NCBI GenBank assembly: GCA_000934385.1
Contig: KN880463.1
Coordinates: 1 to 64,000, forward strand
Source: Cylindrobasidium torrendii FP15055 ss-10
Lineage: Eukaryota > Basidiomycota > Agaricomycetes > Agaricales > Physalacriaceae
Direction of reading: 5' to 3'
DNA: 64,000 bases
Position numbers and translations under genes: made by a program. This document shows, piece by piece, positions 10,709-22,457 of the stretch. The notes under the pieces were generated by a model, which had not been told where the DNA came from, ran no database searches, and saw only the letters and a list, made by a program, of their open reading frames with translations. How positions within the stretch are numbered: position 1 is the first letter of the stretch; each line of letters starts with the position of its first letter.

Positions 10709-12896
10709 ATGTCGTCTGCTCACCCCCATACACTAAACATCGGTGCCGACGACGAGGAAGACAACGACATATGTCCTGTCTGTGATGGAGAATGCACGTG
10801 CTCGACAAATCTCTCCCCGAAGAAACCATCGCCCGTTCTCAAAATCCGTCTTCCAGCTGTACGCGTCCAGCCCCCACATCCCCAGCATGCATCAAGCTCA
10901 GCATCCATCCACTCCAGTAACGCTGCCAAACGCCGCGGCCGTCCACCAAAATACCTGACTGCCGCAAAGCCCTATAAATCTCAGCCTGCGCGTCGCAAGC
11001 CATACCCCCCTGCCCCCAAACATGCCACAAAATCGTACAAGCCTCTTCCGCCGAAATCTAAGCCCATTCCTAAGCGGAAACGACCTACAATCATCGAGTC
11101 GTCTGACGACGAGCTCAGCGATGGCGATGTAGGAGCCGATCTTCGCAGCATTCCGCACTTCCCGACGTTTGTACCTGCCTCGGCCGTCAACTCGTCTGCG
11201 GACTCCTCCTCGGACGACTCAGACTCAGATGGTTTAGATGGGCTAGGGGGCTTCGAGACCGACTCGTCAATCGAAGCGGAGGAAGAAAATTATATTTTGG
11301 CGGAAGAGCGCGCGCGCATACGGCAGGAGCTCTTGGGTCCAAATGACAACACCAACACAAACAATCCGCCTAATAAGCGACGCGATTCGTGGATTATCCG
11401 CCCGCGAAAAACAAGTGTAGGTGACCCCAGCGATGTGGACATGGACGACGACAGTAGTGCTGACGACGAAGATTCCGATTCCGATGACGAGGACGAGGAC
11501 GAGACAGAGGACGCGGACATCGAAGAGGATGGCGCAGAGAGCGATGGGCAGGCCAGCGGTCAGGACCAACACATGGCCACAGGCTGGTCGGACGACGAAG
11601 GATCGGGCCTCGACGCGGACTTATTTTTCGCCAACCTGTCAGGTTCTTCATCCTCCTCCTCTTCCGACGACGAGGGCGACGCCGGACAGAAGCAGCCGTT
11701 CGACGCTGAAGCTCTAGGCGAGGCGCTGTTGCGTTTACCTCGGACTGAAGACATACCATTCGAAGTAACGGAAGGCTGGGATGGACAGATCATGTTTACC
11801 AGCGGTCCAAACGAGGGTCAGCATGCAACGCTCGACGACTTTGATGCGCGCGCGATGAAGTTCATTGTCGAGAGTAGCGCCTCCGCGAGCGAAGGCGCTG
11901 ATGCGGATGTCGACATGGACGACTGGGAAGAGGATGATGACGTGCTAGACGGTGGCGACACGACGGATGAGGACTTGGTGGGCCCCGACGATTTGCCGAA
12001 TGAGAAGGCAATGCAGATGTTCAACCTCACCTTTGCGACATCCCAGCTCACCGTCGACCCGAGCATATCAGCACGTCGTTCGCTTATCGTGGGCCGTGCC
12101 CCTTCGGAGGAGATGGACGTTCCGGGTGAAGTGCTTAGTCCCAGGAGCACGGGACCTACACAAGGCCAATTCGATATCGCCCAAATGGGAGACAAGAGGA
12201 AAACTGCAATCGTCAGTGAGGACCGCACAAATGTCCTACCGTCTCCGCACCCAAGGCGACGCCGTGCGCGAATCTTCGACGTACGTCTGTCGCTCTTTAT
12301 ATCCCTTATCATTCTCATGTCGTTCATTCCAGGATGCCCAGAGACCTCTTTTCCTCCTTCCACGTCCTTCATCCCCGTCACCCACTTCGACTACGCGTAG
12401 TGCCTCCGAGCATGGCCTGCTTGGTGGCGCAATTAATTTGGACGACGTGTTGGATAGCTCTTTCCTGGATGGTTCATCTTCGGACCACTCTGCCCCCACG
12501 CCGACTGGCCGCGACCATTTCCGACACCTCTCCCGCTGGGACAACATGTCTGTCAACGCTTTCCGCCGCAAGGATGTCGACGGTCCCTCTGAGGGTGAAT
12601 ACAGCGGCGTCATCAAGAGTAGCCCGCTGGCTGCTATGCTGTGGCAGAACAAACTCGGATTCACGGAAACCGAGGCTGCAGCTAAGCAGAGCCGCCGAGA
12701 TGAACGAAGAGAGCGACGACTTCTCAAGAAATCAATGGGTCCGCATCAGCCTCCGTTCATTGGAAAGGGCAAGGGCAAGAGTGCGCACCAACACATTCCC
12801 AGGATTTGGCATCACGCACACCATGCCAATGGCAAGATGGGACGGTCTGGCTCAGCGCAGCGATTCGCATCTAGGGGCAACTCACCCATCCACTGA
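10709..12896 (+). CDS. Acidic AT-hook nuclear protein, possibly Ifh1-like
   Basis: Two exons, 10709-12279 and 12333-12896, joined at IFD|DAQRP, about 710 aa. The N-terminus carries a Cys motif (ICPVCDGECTC), then an AT-hook (AKRRGRPPKY) in a Lys/Pro-rich segment, then long Ser/Asp/Glu runs (residues about 140-440). The second exon holds INLDDVLDSSFLD and, further on, HLSRWDNMSVNAFRR. The latter recalls the RWD..P.GTFR-type patch of Ifh1-like regulators of ribosomal-protein genes, but this is memory-based and weak. A basic C-terminus (RRDERRERRLLKK) follows. Composition, AT-hook and acidic tracts point to a chromatin or transcription role in the nucleus. The upstream frame is open but the ATG at 10709 is the first in it. 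Confidence 0.6.
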
Positions 12897-13163
12897 ACCG
12901 ATCTTTTGCACGATCATCGGCCTCCTCAACACCCCACTCTTTTCTCACCACCACCCTTTCAGCCGGACATTGCTTTGTGAAAAGCGCAGGCCCTCCTCGA
13001 GTCGGCCGCGCAGCCAAAAGTACACCCTCCGCATTCCCCTTGACTTATTACCATTCTTATTTTGTTTGTTCTTTTACCTCCCTATGTTGTTACCATTATG
13101 CCAACCAGTATGTATCATGCTCTGTTTTAGTACTTACCTTTTTCTCATCCATTACCGCAGATC

Positions 13164-13187
13164 CCATCCATCCATCCATCCATCCCC
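13164..13187. repeat. ATCC tetranucleotide microsatellite
   Basis: About five copies of CATC/ATCC in a row lie in the 3' region between the AT-hook gene and the aminotransferase. It is a simple repeat in a pyrimidine-rich stretch; the rest of 12897-13464 shows no gene. Confidence 0.8.
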
Positions 13188-13464
13188 ACACCAACGTTGC
13201 ATTTTCCCCACACCTGCATCGACTCGATTACTTTCCGTCTTTTTTCTTACCAGTGGTAGGCCGCCTGTGGACCGTTGTATATCTAGTAGCCTTCACGAAA
13301 CGAAATGAAATGAAAACAATTCAAACTGGTTCGAGAGAAATGGAGAACACTTGACTTGAGAACGTGAATACTGATGAGAGCGTTGTGCTACTTGGCGATT
13401 GACAATCATGTTCACCCTGTGTTGTCGATCGCTGCTATCTCGTCCTTGGACTCGTTCTATCACG

Positions 13465-14880
13465 ATGAGTCTGCGACCTTCCAAAGGCATTTCGGCTACG
13501 ATTCCTCCTCCGTGAGCCTTCCTACAGGTGTTATTCTACTTACAGCTGATACGGATAGTATACCCACAGCGTACAAATGGGCAACAGAGTACAAACCAAC
13601 GGATGAACGGCCTCTGTTGGATATGTCGCAGGGCGTCCCACGCAACCCACCTGAGGAGTTACTTCAGGACGCGATAACCGAGGCGACAAAACAAGGCGCG
13701 TGGGGATATTGCCCCGCGGAGGGCGAGCTCGTCCTGCGCGAGGCGCTTGTTGAGGAAATCAAATTGGCGTACGCCCCGGAGGTGGACTTGACTGCTGAGG
13801 ATGTGGCTATCACTGTTGGATGCAATATGGCGTTTGTTGCTGCTGCCATGGCGCTTGCGGATAATGGGGATGAGATCATATTACCTCTGCCTTGGTGCGT
13901 GTGGGATAGTACACTTGGCATCGAGCTGACCAGTGAACTGTGCTACATAGGTATTTCAACCACCAGTGAGTGTATATGACTCGTTATGAACGACATGAAC
14001 TGATAGCTCTGGAGGATGACACTTACGATGCTGGGCATCAAACCTGTACCGCTGAAGGCCAGAGCAGAAGACGGCTTCCTGCCATCGCCGGAGAAATGCA
14101 AGGCATTGATTACACCGCGGACCAAAGCTATCGCTTTGGTAAGTCCAAACAATCCGGTAGGTTGCTGCATCCACTACTCGTCAGGCTCTATTAAGCGCAT
14201 GACAGACTGGTGCCATCTACCCACCATCCCTCTTGGCTGAATTTTCCGCCATCGCGCGCGACGCAAAAATTGCCCTCATCATCGACGAGACGTACCATGA
14301 CTTTATCACCACCGGCGCGCCTCATCATCTGTTCTCCGCTTCCAGTGATTGGCGTAGCCATCTCGTGCACTTGTACTCGTTCTCAAAGTCATACCGTATT
14401 CCTGGCCATCGCGTAGGCGCGCTCATCGCTGCCCCATCCTTCATCACGCATGTCAATACCGTTCTGGACTGCCTTCAAATCTGCGCCCCTCGTGTGCCGC
14501 AGCTGGCGTTGGCACCGTTGCTTCCTGCTCTGCGGCCATCCATACGAGATATGGCTGTCCAGTTACAGCACCGGCATGTGTTCTTCCGCGAGTTTTTGCC
14601 GGAAAGATGGACTGTTGGGACACCTGAGGAGACCGCTGGTGGCTATTACGCATTTGTACGCCATCCGTTCAAAGGAAAGACGTCGGAAGAGGTGGCGAAG
14701 AGGCTGGCAACAGAGAGCGGTGTTATTTGCCTGCCTGGGGACTTCTTCTGCGAGAAGGACGTAGATATACAGAAGTGGTTGAGGTTCTCTGTGGCCAACG
14801 TAGACGAAGAGAAGGTTCTTGCGGTCTGCAAGAGGTTGGAGGAGGCAGAAACTGCCTTTGGATGGGAACTAGATGTATAA
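13465..14880 (+). CDS. Class I/II PLP-dependent aminotransferase
   Basis: Fold-type I aminotransferase, about 390 aa, related to fungal aspartate/aromatic or kynurenine aminotransferase-like enzymes; the substrate is not evident. Exon 1 (13465-13511) encodes MSLRPSKGISATIPP. A 47-nt intron (13512-13558) joins it to IPTAYKWATEYKPTDERPLL. This start is preferred to an upward extension of the open frame because the join restores the typical start. Motifs in order: GYCPAEGELVLREAL, AITVGCNMAF, a small exon giving WYFNHQ, SPNNPTGAIYPPSL (the conserved NNPTG, split by an intron), IIDETYHDF with the PLP-pyridine Asp and the Tyr, and SFSKSYRIPGHRVG with the Schiff-base Lys. The C-terminus has GDFF and RFSVANVDEEKV. 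All catalytic features are present. Confidence 0.88.
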
Positions 14881-15489
14881 ACAGAAATTTAAACTATGTA
14901 ATTGCCTAGCCAATGGTCCTCCGCCTTCTTCTGCAACAACTATATAAACGCGCCCAACCGCGACGCGTGCACCGATGCGATACGGTCACGTGGTGCATAA
15001 TTCGATCTCCGCCTTAATTTTCTCTGATCCCCGAGTATAAAAGGCGCGCGCGATCGAAATTTGTTTTCCTCAGGTGTCCGACTCAACCACCGAAGTGCCA
15101 GCACTCGTTGCGACGGGCTTTCGGGCTCGGATGGCATTAACACGTTCATCGTTGAGGGAGCGAAGGCGTCCGCAAGGGTGCCCACCAGAAAAAGCACGCG
15201 TTTAAGACCGTTCGCAAGGGCGTTGACTCGGCGCGTGCGTCGTCATATTCCTATATCCTGCTGTAGCGGCTCGTTCGCGTTGACAGTGTGGTGAACCATG
15301 ACAAGCACATTCTTTCATTGTATGCTGAATTATGTTTTACATGTAGTTTACGATGCAATGCAATATCCTTTTGGATTTCTGTTCTGTCGTGTGGTCGTGG
15401 TAGAGTTCGTCAAGTTCATGAAAAAGGAGAGCTGGTTCAAGCACAGTACTTGTCAAAATCGATGGAATGAAGCCTTCTTTGGATGTCCA
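14881..15489. other. Intergenic region with an isolated TATA box
   Basis: A strong plus-strand TATAAAAG sits at 15036-15043, but no convincing coding frame follows. Short open frames after it (15061-15294 and a shifted, Lys-rich frame) have no recognisable domain. It may be the promoter of a small unannotated transcript. Confidence 0.35.
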
Positions 15490-15521
15490 GCATCGCTGTG
15501 AAATGGTGCGTCGTCAGCGCT

Positions 15522-16466
15522 TCAGCCTCGGCAAATCGCTGGAGACTGGGACATACCTTGCTTCATGTTCCCCCAAGTCATATCCTTCTTGAAAGCTGCA
15601 TTGACTTCGTCAAAAGCAAAGTCGTTCGAGCATGTGCAGCGGCGGAGCTCGTCGCCAGCGCGCATCGTCTTTGCCCACTCATTCCAACACCGCAGGACGC
15701 TCACAGCCCGGCTGGCCCCATACGGGACCATCGCGACCTCCGTCTTCGCAGCCCGGTTTTTGTTCAAGACTAGAAGCATGTTCGTCCAGCAATGCACTCG
15801 GTACAGATGGGGCACTTCCGCACGGATGATGAGGAGCACTACAGTCAAGCTTCTTAGCAAGGTATTTTATGGACAAGAAAAAACGGGCGTGAGACTCACT
15901 CTTTTTGACCTCTCCCCAGGTGCCACCGGAAGTTGGTCCAAGATGAGGAAAGATGTAACTCCCGAAGAGGGATTGCCAAACCTGCGCGGCGGGCAACGCG
16001 CTACCATTCGTAGGCACGCACACTTGCTGCTCGTCGTCCATCCGGTCCATATTCGCGTTCAGCCAATGGGTCACTACGGTGATGAATCAATCGAAAATCC
16101 GTAGGAACGGCATTCAACCAAGCATTGAGGCGTACCGAATTTCGACACTCGCGGGGAAATGTCCATCATTGAGTCGTCGACTTCTCGGAGAATGGAATTC
16201 GTTGATGATTTGGATGCCGGGCAGTAGGGCATGTCCTCTGAGGGTGAGATGTCGCAGGGAGTGGTGGTCCAGTCGAAATTTGCCTTGTTCAGAGTAGCAA
16301 GATCGTCAAAGCCAAATGCAGGTGGCACAGTCACGTCGGCATAAATGTTCTCCTGCTTGCAGGGTGCAGCGGTCTTCCAGCAACGGTGGCGGCGCTGGGC
16401 GGGTACCGTTCCTTTGTACACGTTCCTGCGTGCTATGGGTACAACTGGGGTGTCATTGAACGACAT
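15522..16466 (-). CDS. Unidentified multi-exon gene (fragments)
   Basis: Three minus-strand open segments look like exons of one gene. The first (16466 to about 16080) starts MSFNDTPVVPIARRNVY and includes AFGFDDLATLNKANFDWTTT. The second (about 16075-15900) reads VVTHWLNANMDRMDDEQQV and SLFGSYIFPHLGPTSGG. The third (about 15860-15530) has VPHLYRVHCWTNMLLVLNKN and WNEWAKTMRAGDELRRC. GT..AG pairs lie between them, but I could not find a phase-consistent join for all, so the gene may be decayed or my exon limits wrong. Part of a Cys/Trp-containing protein; no family recognised. Confidence 0.33.
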
Positions 16467-16905
16467 CGAAGAGTATTTGTGGCGGGTGAGATCCTATGTC
16501 TAATAGAATGGGAGTCCAGGTCGTGCAAATCCAAATGCAAAATCCCAAAAGAGGTCGTGAAAGAGTGTCGTAGCGCTCAGCGCTTGAAGGTATGAAAGAA
16601 ACAAGACACAGTGCGTATCTCTTTTATAGATCGTGATGTTTATTGTGCTCTTGCAGGCGCTTGCTTTGTAGCACCGTAAGTGAAGGCGTCAAAATAAGCG
16701 CTGCCTTGGGGCTGATTGCTATCTTCCGGGGACTTACCATGATAACTCGTGCTTCTACACCCGTTTCTGTATTCGTGGAAGCAGGGCAACATGTATTGTT
16801 TCCTACCGTGGGAAGTTGCACAACAAAAAGGTATGTTGAATCGACGCCTTCCATTTCAAACACAAATACAGTACGGAGGTATTTCATCATGCTACTGCTC
16901 CATTT

Positions 16906-18243
16906 GTCTACTTCTGAAGGGGCGGCGTATCGTACCCCAAACTTCCCATGTACTTCGCCGGGAGACGCTCCCCGACAAGTTGAATATCATCGACGTACTT
17001 CCGGACGGTATCGACCTCATCTTTGGCGAGGCTTACATTCAGCCCTCCGATGTTCTCCTGCAAGTACTGCAGCGCACGGAATTAGCTTTGCTGATTATTT
17101 GAGGAAACTAGATTACATACCTTGACTTTCCTCGTTCCCGGGATGGTGACAATGTTGTCTCCCTGAGCCAGGATCCAGGCCAGCGTGACCTGTCCGGTGG
17201 TTGCGTCGTGTTTCTCTGCGATGGCCTTGAGATTGTCCACAAGTGCGAGGACCTTAGGAAAATTCTCGTTCGAGTAGCTGAAGGTGTATTAGTATCAGAG
17301 CGCGCCCAATATTACTAAATCGACAAATTCACTTACTTGGGGAATTCCTTGCGAACATCTCCCTTGATGAAGTCGTCCGGGGATTTGTACTGGCCAGTGA
17401 CCAGTCCACGAGCAAGGGGAGAGTACGCTACGACGGTAATGCCGAGCTCACGGCACGCGTCGAGGGTACCGTTCTTTTCGATGTCGAGGAACAGCGGCGA
17501 GTATTCGACCTGGTAGGCACTGATGGGGTGCACGGAGTGCGCACGGCGGATGTCGCTTGCGCTGCACTCAGAGAGACCGAGATATTTGACTTTGCCTTGC
17601 CTATAAGCCTGTGTGAGTGATGCGCAAGTCACTGGATGTGATGATGAATTTTGCATTACTTGACTAGTTCCGCCATAGCACCGACAGTGACCTCAATGGG
17701 TGTTGTCTTGGAAGGACTGGAAATAGCAGTCAGGACGTGCTCTTACCAGCCATACCAATGGATGTCGACGCACCGATGAAGATAGTATAAATCAATGTAA
17801 TCCACCCCAAGTCGCTTTAGAGACTGTTCAAACTGTTGGTGCATATACTCAGGTGTGCCGTCTGGGTCGGGCCTCGTGTGACTGTTGCCAAACTTGGTCG
17901 CCAGAAAGATATCGCTCCTCTTTCCCGTACGCGCAAACCTTTGCTTGCCGTCAGATCACTGCGAGGCCACAGAGCTTCTTTCGGCGTACCATTTGCCCAA
18001 GAGCTCCTCAGAATCGCCGTAAACATCGGCGGTGTCCCAGTGGCGGCTGTTTGCTTCGTACGCAGCGTCAAGCACCTTTGGGCTAGTCAGTACAACGTAG
18101 GCGCTGGAATGCTGATTCGTTGGACTTACCTTAAAGCGCTCTTCATCTGTGTAAGCCGGTTCCATGCTGTACGATATACCAAGTCCCATAGCGCCAAACC
18201 CAATGGGCGATACGATGGTGTTACCAATCTTGCGGATAGTCAT
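16906..18243 (-). CDS. Aldo-keto reductase, tandem copy 1
   Basis: NADPH-dependent carbonyl reductase of the AKR superfamily (TIM barrel, about 340 aa), close to the AKR13/auxin-induced-protein type. The ATG at 18243 gives [20 protein letters not shown]. Catalytic tetrad: Asp in [18 protein letters not shown], Tyr in the same motif, Lys in FLATKFG and His in YYLHR. Then [56 protein letters not shown] and the NADPH-binding end (GDNIVTIPGTRKVK). It ends YDTPPLQK. Several introns interrupt it at the same places as in its three neighbours. It is most like copy 2 in the glycine loop (GLGISYSMEPAYTDEERF). The substrate is unknown. Confidence 0.88.
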
Positions 18244-18298
18244 GGTGATAGTGAAGAAAGCTTGGGATGAAGTGTAAGATATCGCTCAGAATACCTGG

Positions 18299-18306
18299 TT
18301 TATATA
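18299..18306 (-). promoter_or_regulatory. TATA-like element of aldo-keto reductase copy 1
   Basis: The minus strand reads TATATAAA about 56-60 bp before the ATG at 18243. Copy 2 has an equivalent box at a similar distance. Confidence 0.5.
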
Positions 18307-18617
18307 GACAGATATGACATTGAAAACGACTGTCAGTACAACGCATCCCTTCGGCCAGACAGGAACACCACGGAGAATGAGCTTCAAATGGCGAATGAGG
18401 AATTTCTTGGTGATTTTCATGACAAAATTCGCAGCCTTGAACTGCTTCTTTTCGTGTTGAGCATCATGTGTTTCGGTCCGAGAAATTCCTAAAAATGGAT
18501 GGCTTTGTCAGATGATCGCGCCAATCAGTGCGCTTGCCCTTCGCTATGCTAAGAATCTGGGTTTCGGATTCTGAACCGACAAAGCTTTGCATTTCCACTT
18601 TGATTTACACGGTACTT
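18307..18617. other. Intergenic region between reductase copies 1 and 2
   Basis: Upstream region of copy 1 and downstream region of copy 2. No gene or repeat seen. Confidence 0.4.
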
Positions 18618-19936
18618 CTACTTCTTCAGCGCAGGTGTATCGTATCCTAGAGCCGCCATGAATATTGCTGGGAAGCGATCACCCACAAGATTGAGGTCGT
18701 CGACGCATTGTCGAATGGTGGCCACTTCGGCCACAGTGAGGTGCACGTTCATTGCGCCTGCATTTTCCTGTACATACTGATAACATTATCAGCAACTAGG
18801 GTCTGGTTCCAGTTATCTTACTTCACCTTGACCTGTCGAGTGCCCGGAATGACCACGATGTTGTCTCCTTGCGCCAAGATCCAAGCAAGTCCGACTTGCC
18901 CAGGAATTACCTTGTGCGCATCCCCAATTGCTGTGAGCTTGTCTATAAGTGCCATGAACTTGGGGAAATTTTCCTTCGAGTAGCTGAGTCTTGTTTAGCG
19001 CGTCGCCCAATGTGTGCTCGATGTACGCTCACTTGGGGATATAGGTCCGGGCATCTCCCTCAACGAAGTCGTCTATGGACTTGAACTGGCCACTAAGAAG
19101 CCCCCGAGCGAGTGGTGAGTATGCTACGACGGTGATGCCCAGCTCACGACAGGCGTCCAGCGTGCCGTTCTTCTCTATGCCGAGGTATATGGGCGAGTAT
19201 TCGACTTCGTAGGCGCTGATGGGATGTACGGCGTGTGCGCGGCGCAGGTCGTTTGCTGTACACTCGGATAGGCCGAGATATTTGACCTTGCCTTGCCTTT
19301 CAAGGTGAACGTCAGCACCGAGCACATAGCAATAGGATCAATGCTCACTTGACTAGCTCGGCCATGGCACCAACAGAGAGCTCGATAGGCGTCGTCTTTG
19401 ACGGGCTAAAAATGATAGGTGAGCGACAAAGGGGATCAGTGAAGAAAACGGAATCATACCGATGTAAGTAGTACAAGTCGACATAATCGACGCCGAGACG
19501 CTTTAATGACTGGTCGAACTGCTGTTGCATATACTCAGGTGTTCCAATCGGGTCGTCTCCCTTCAGGTTGTTCCCAAACTTAGTTGCAAGGAAAATTTCA
19601 CTTCGTTTCCCCGTACGCGCAAACCTTGAGGTAGTCAATGTGAGGAAGGAACGTAGCGAATAGCCGAAGATTGTTACCGACCATTTTCCTATGAGTTCCT
19701 CAGAGTCGCCATAAATGTCGGCAGTGTCCCAGTGACGAGAGCCCGCATCGTAGGCGGCGTCAAGCACCTGAAGGCGGGAGGGTTAACGTTCGATTAGAAT
19801 CTACGGAGAAGCAACTTGCTTTGAAGCGCTCATCATCGGAGTCGGCGGCACTCGGGGCATACGAAAAGCTAAGGTTCATTGCGCCCAAGCCGACGGGCGA
19901 AACTACGGTGTCTCCTATCTTGCGAGTGAAAGTCAT
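18618..19936 (-). CDS. Aldo-keto reductase, tandem copy 2
   Basis: Second member of the array, same strand and exon layout, about 340 aa. The ATG at 19936 gives MTFTRKIGDTVVSPVGLGAM. Tetrad visible: [18 protein letters not shown] (Asp, Tyr), FLATKFGNN (Lys) and YYLHR (His). Then [55 protein letters not shown] and GDNIVVIPGTRQVK. It ends GYDTPALKK. The glycine-rich segment after GAM (NLSFSYAPSAADSDDERF) differs most from copies 3 and 4, in a region that shapes the substrate pocket in this family. The gene looks intact. Confidence 0.88.
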
Positions 19937-20002
19937 GTTGAGCTAGATAGTGGTGGTAGTGAAAATGGGGGATATGGGCGGAGTGTCTTGGTTGCTCTGG
20001 CC

Positions 20003-20010
20003 TTTATATA
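20003..20010 (-). promoter_or_regulatory. TATA-like element of aldo-keto reductase copy 2
   Basis: The minus strand reads TATATAAAGG about 67 bp upstream of the ATG at 19936. Confidence 0.5.
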
Positions 20011-20526
20011 GTACGAGTGGATCGCCAGTTGAGTGGATAAACTGTCTTGAAGCAGTTTCAAGTGCGAGCGTATTCCGGTAGTCCAAGGCGACGTCCATGA
20101 CGAACCATAGCGCGCCCAATGAAGTAGCATACAGGGTGGGCTTCAACTGGGTTCTGAGTGGGCTTTGTCCAACACAATGATCATACCTATTGGGACGACA
20201 TGCCAAGTACACGCATTATTTGAGCGCCTACGAAGCTAGCAAGCTCCCAAAGTCAGTCACCTCTGCGTAGATCGCAATCAATTGGCTGCGGGTCACTGAG
20301 CTGGAAATAGGCTCGACGGACGCTCCCAATGCCAGAGGACTGTGGGATGACAACCAAAACACGGATCGAGCGGACAAAACAAACGAAAGGTGCTCAAGTG
20401 CACGTGCATACAGTTCGATATCAATACATACATTTTCCGTCCATCCATTTCTCTCCGCTAAGCCAATTCCACTGATTCATAACAATTACAGGTCTTCCTC
20501 TGAGTTTCACCGGTCATCGGCACCTC
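20011..20526. other. Intergenic region between reductase copies 2 and 3
   Basis: Upstream DNA of copy 2 and 3' flank of copy 3. Only short unsupported open frames. Confidence 0.4.
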
Positions 20527-21860
20527 TCAAGGTAGTGCTGGCGTTTCGTGCCCGACGAGGGACATGAGCGCTGGTGGATAACGATCACCAGCGAGGTTAA
20601 CTTCGTTGATATGCTGCCGGATTGTTGCTAGCTCTTCGATGGTGAGCTGCTTCAAAACATTGAGACCTCCCATGTTTTCGTGCAGGTACTGCAAACGAAA
20701 AGTGGATAAGCACGGCTGACGCATCATCCTCGAAAGCATTGGGCACAGACCTTGACTTTCTTTGTGCCCGGGATGGTGACGATGTCATCTCCTTGTGCGA
20801 GAATCCACGCGAGCGTGACTTGGCTGGCGGTTGCACCATATCTTGCGCCAATGGCCGCAAGCTTGTCGACGAGTCCAAGAATCAGCGAGTAGTTCTCCTT
20901 TGAAAACCTAGGTCAAAGGAAGAGCGAATTTAGGTCTAGATTCAAAGAAGAAAGCTCTCAACTGACTTGGGAATGAGCCTGCGGCCATCGCTATCCTCAA
21001 AATCATCGGGGGATTTATATTGCCCAGTGATGATTCCACGCGCAAGCGGCGAGTAGGCGACGACGGTGATTCCCAGTTCACGACAGACGTCGAGGGTACC
21101 GTCTTTCTCGATATCAAGGTAGAGAGGGGAGTACTCGACCTGGTAAGCGCTGATGGGGTGCACGGCGTGTGCTCGACGCAGGTCATTGGCATTGCATTCA
21201 GAAATGCCAAGATACTTGACCTTGCCTTGTCTGGATTTTGGGTCAGAAATGTGCTGGCTCCACGTAGGCTAGACCAGTACTTCACGAGACCTGCCATGGC
21301 GCCGACAGTGACCTCGATGGGGACATCCTTTGCCGGTCTAGCCGGCAGTGAGTTCAGAAGGAAGTGCTGGTGACGCAAACAGCCCACCGATGAAGGTAGT
21401 ACAAGTCGACATAGTCAACCCCGAGGCGCTTCAAAGACTGGTCGAACTCTTGGTGCATGTACTCTGGCGACCCATCTGCGCCCTGCCCAGTTATGCCGAA
21501 CTTTGTCGCAAGAAAGATGTCGTTTCTCTTTCCGGTTTTCGCGAACCTAGCAGCCGAACATCGTTAGCTCAAGAACTTGGAGACCTCATGAACGGTGAGT
21601 GATGCACCATTTCCCTATGAGTTCTTCGGAATCGCCATAGACATCGGCGGTGTCCCAGTGACGACTGTTGGCCTCGTATGCAGCATCGAGGACCTAGGCA
21701 AGCGCATTTCAGTGCACATCCATTATACTCGATTATTGTGGCTCACCTTGAAGCGTTCCTCGTCAGTGCCAACAGCTCCGTAGAACGCACTAATGCCCAT
21801 GGCACCGAAGCCAATGGGAGAGACGATGGTGTTGCCTATTTTACGGGCCTTGAGAGTCAT
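20527..21860 (-). CDS. Aldo-keto reductase, tandem copy 3
   Basis: Third member. The ATG at 21860 gives [20 protein letters not shown] followed by [18 protein letters not shown], a segment almost shared with copy 4. Tetrad: [30 protein letters not shown]. Then [55 protein letters not shown] and [14 protein letters not shown]. It ends GHETPALP, lacking the final Lys of the others. An in-frame upstream ATG (21950) would add an unconserved 30-residue extension and is not preferred. The sequence supports a recent split from copy 4. Confidence 0.87.
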
Positions 21861-22457
21861 GATGCCAATGGAAAATCGAATGTCCAGATGATGGTAGAAG
21901 GACAGAAGCTGACTCTCGTCAATAGGCTCCTTCACGATCGGCCGGGTCAAGCCAGTCGCGCTTCGCGGTCACGGTATCTGGGGATTCTGGTCACACGTCG
22001 GAGCTCATCGCCATCACGCAGACTTTGGAGAACTCGTGTCGCTGGTGGGTGGGTAAGTATTCAAATATTCAAGTCGAAATACAAACCCTGAAAGGTCAGC
22101 ACAGTCACATGTTCTTTGCAGTGGTCAATTCGATTGCTACCATTAGCCAGAGCACAATGGCTACTATGTACGACTCACAATGCAGTACGCCGTCTCATAC
22201 CGGGCTCGTAGCAAAAATTCGTAATGAAATCGCATGGAAATGGTTGAGACCCTTGCCTGGATGTTGGCTCTCATGCATGCATCACAGTACAAGCTGGCGC
22301 TTCGCATAGCGCTAAAGCTCTACCACACTCAGCTATAAGTCTACGCGTGAGAATTCAAGCCATCGTTGGGAGAGAACACTTTCTTCAGTATATTATAATT
22401 ACATATGCCGCTTCTTATGAAGGCCTAAGTAACTAGCATTTTTACTTGTATCGACTT
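21861..22457. other. Intergenic region between reductase copies 3 and 4
   Basis: No gene recognised. No clear TATA box is seen just upstream of copy 3, unlike copies 1 and 2. Confidence 0.4.

Noticed and set aside
11394..11759. Arg-rich minus-strand frame
   Set aside because: A shadow of the Asp/Ser-rich coding run on plus.
12334..13308. Long plus-strand frame overlapping the AT-hook gene's second exon and its 3' region
   Set aside because: It is a shifted reading of exon 2; the spliced frame keeps protein-like composition and ends at 12896.
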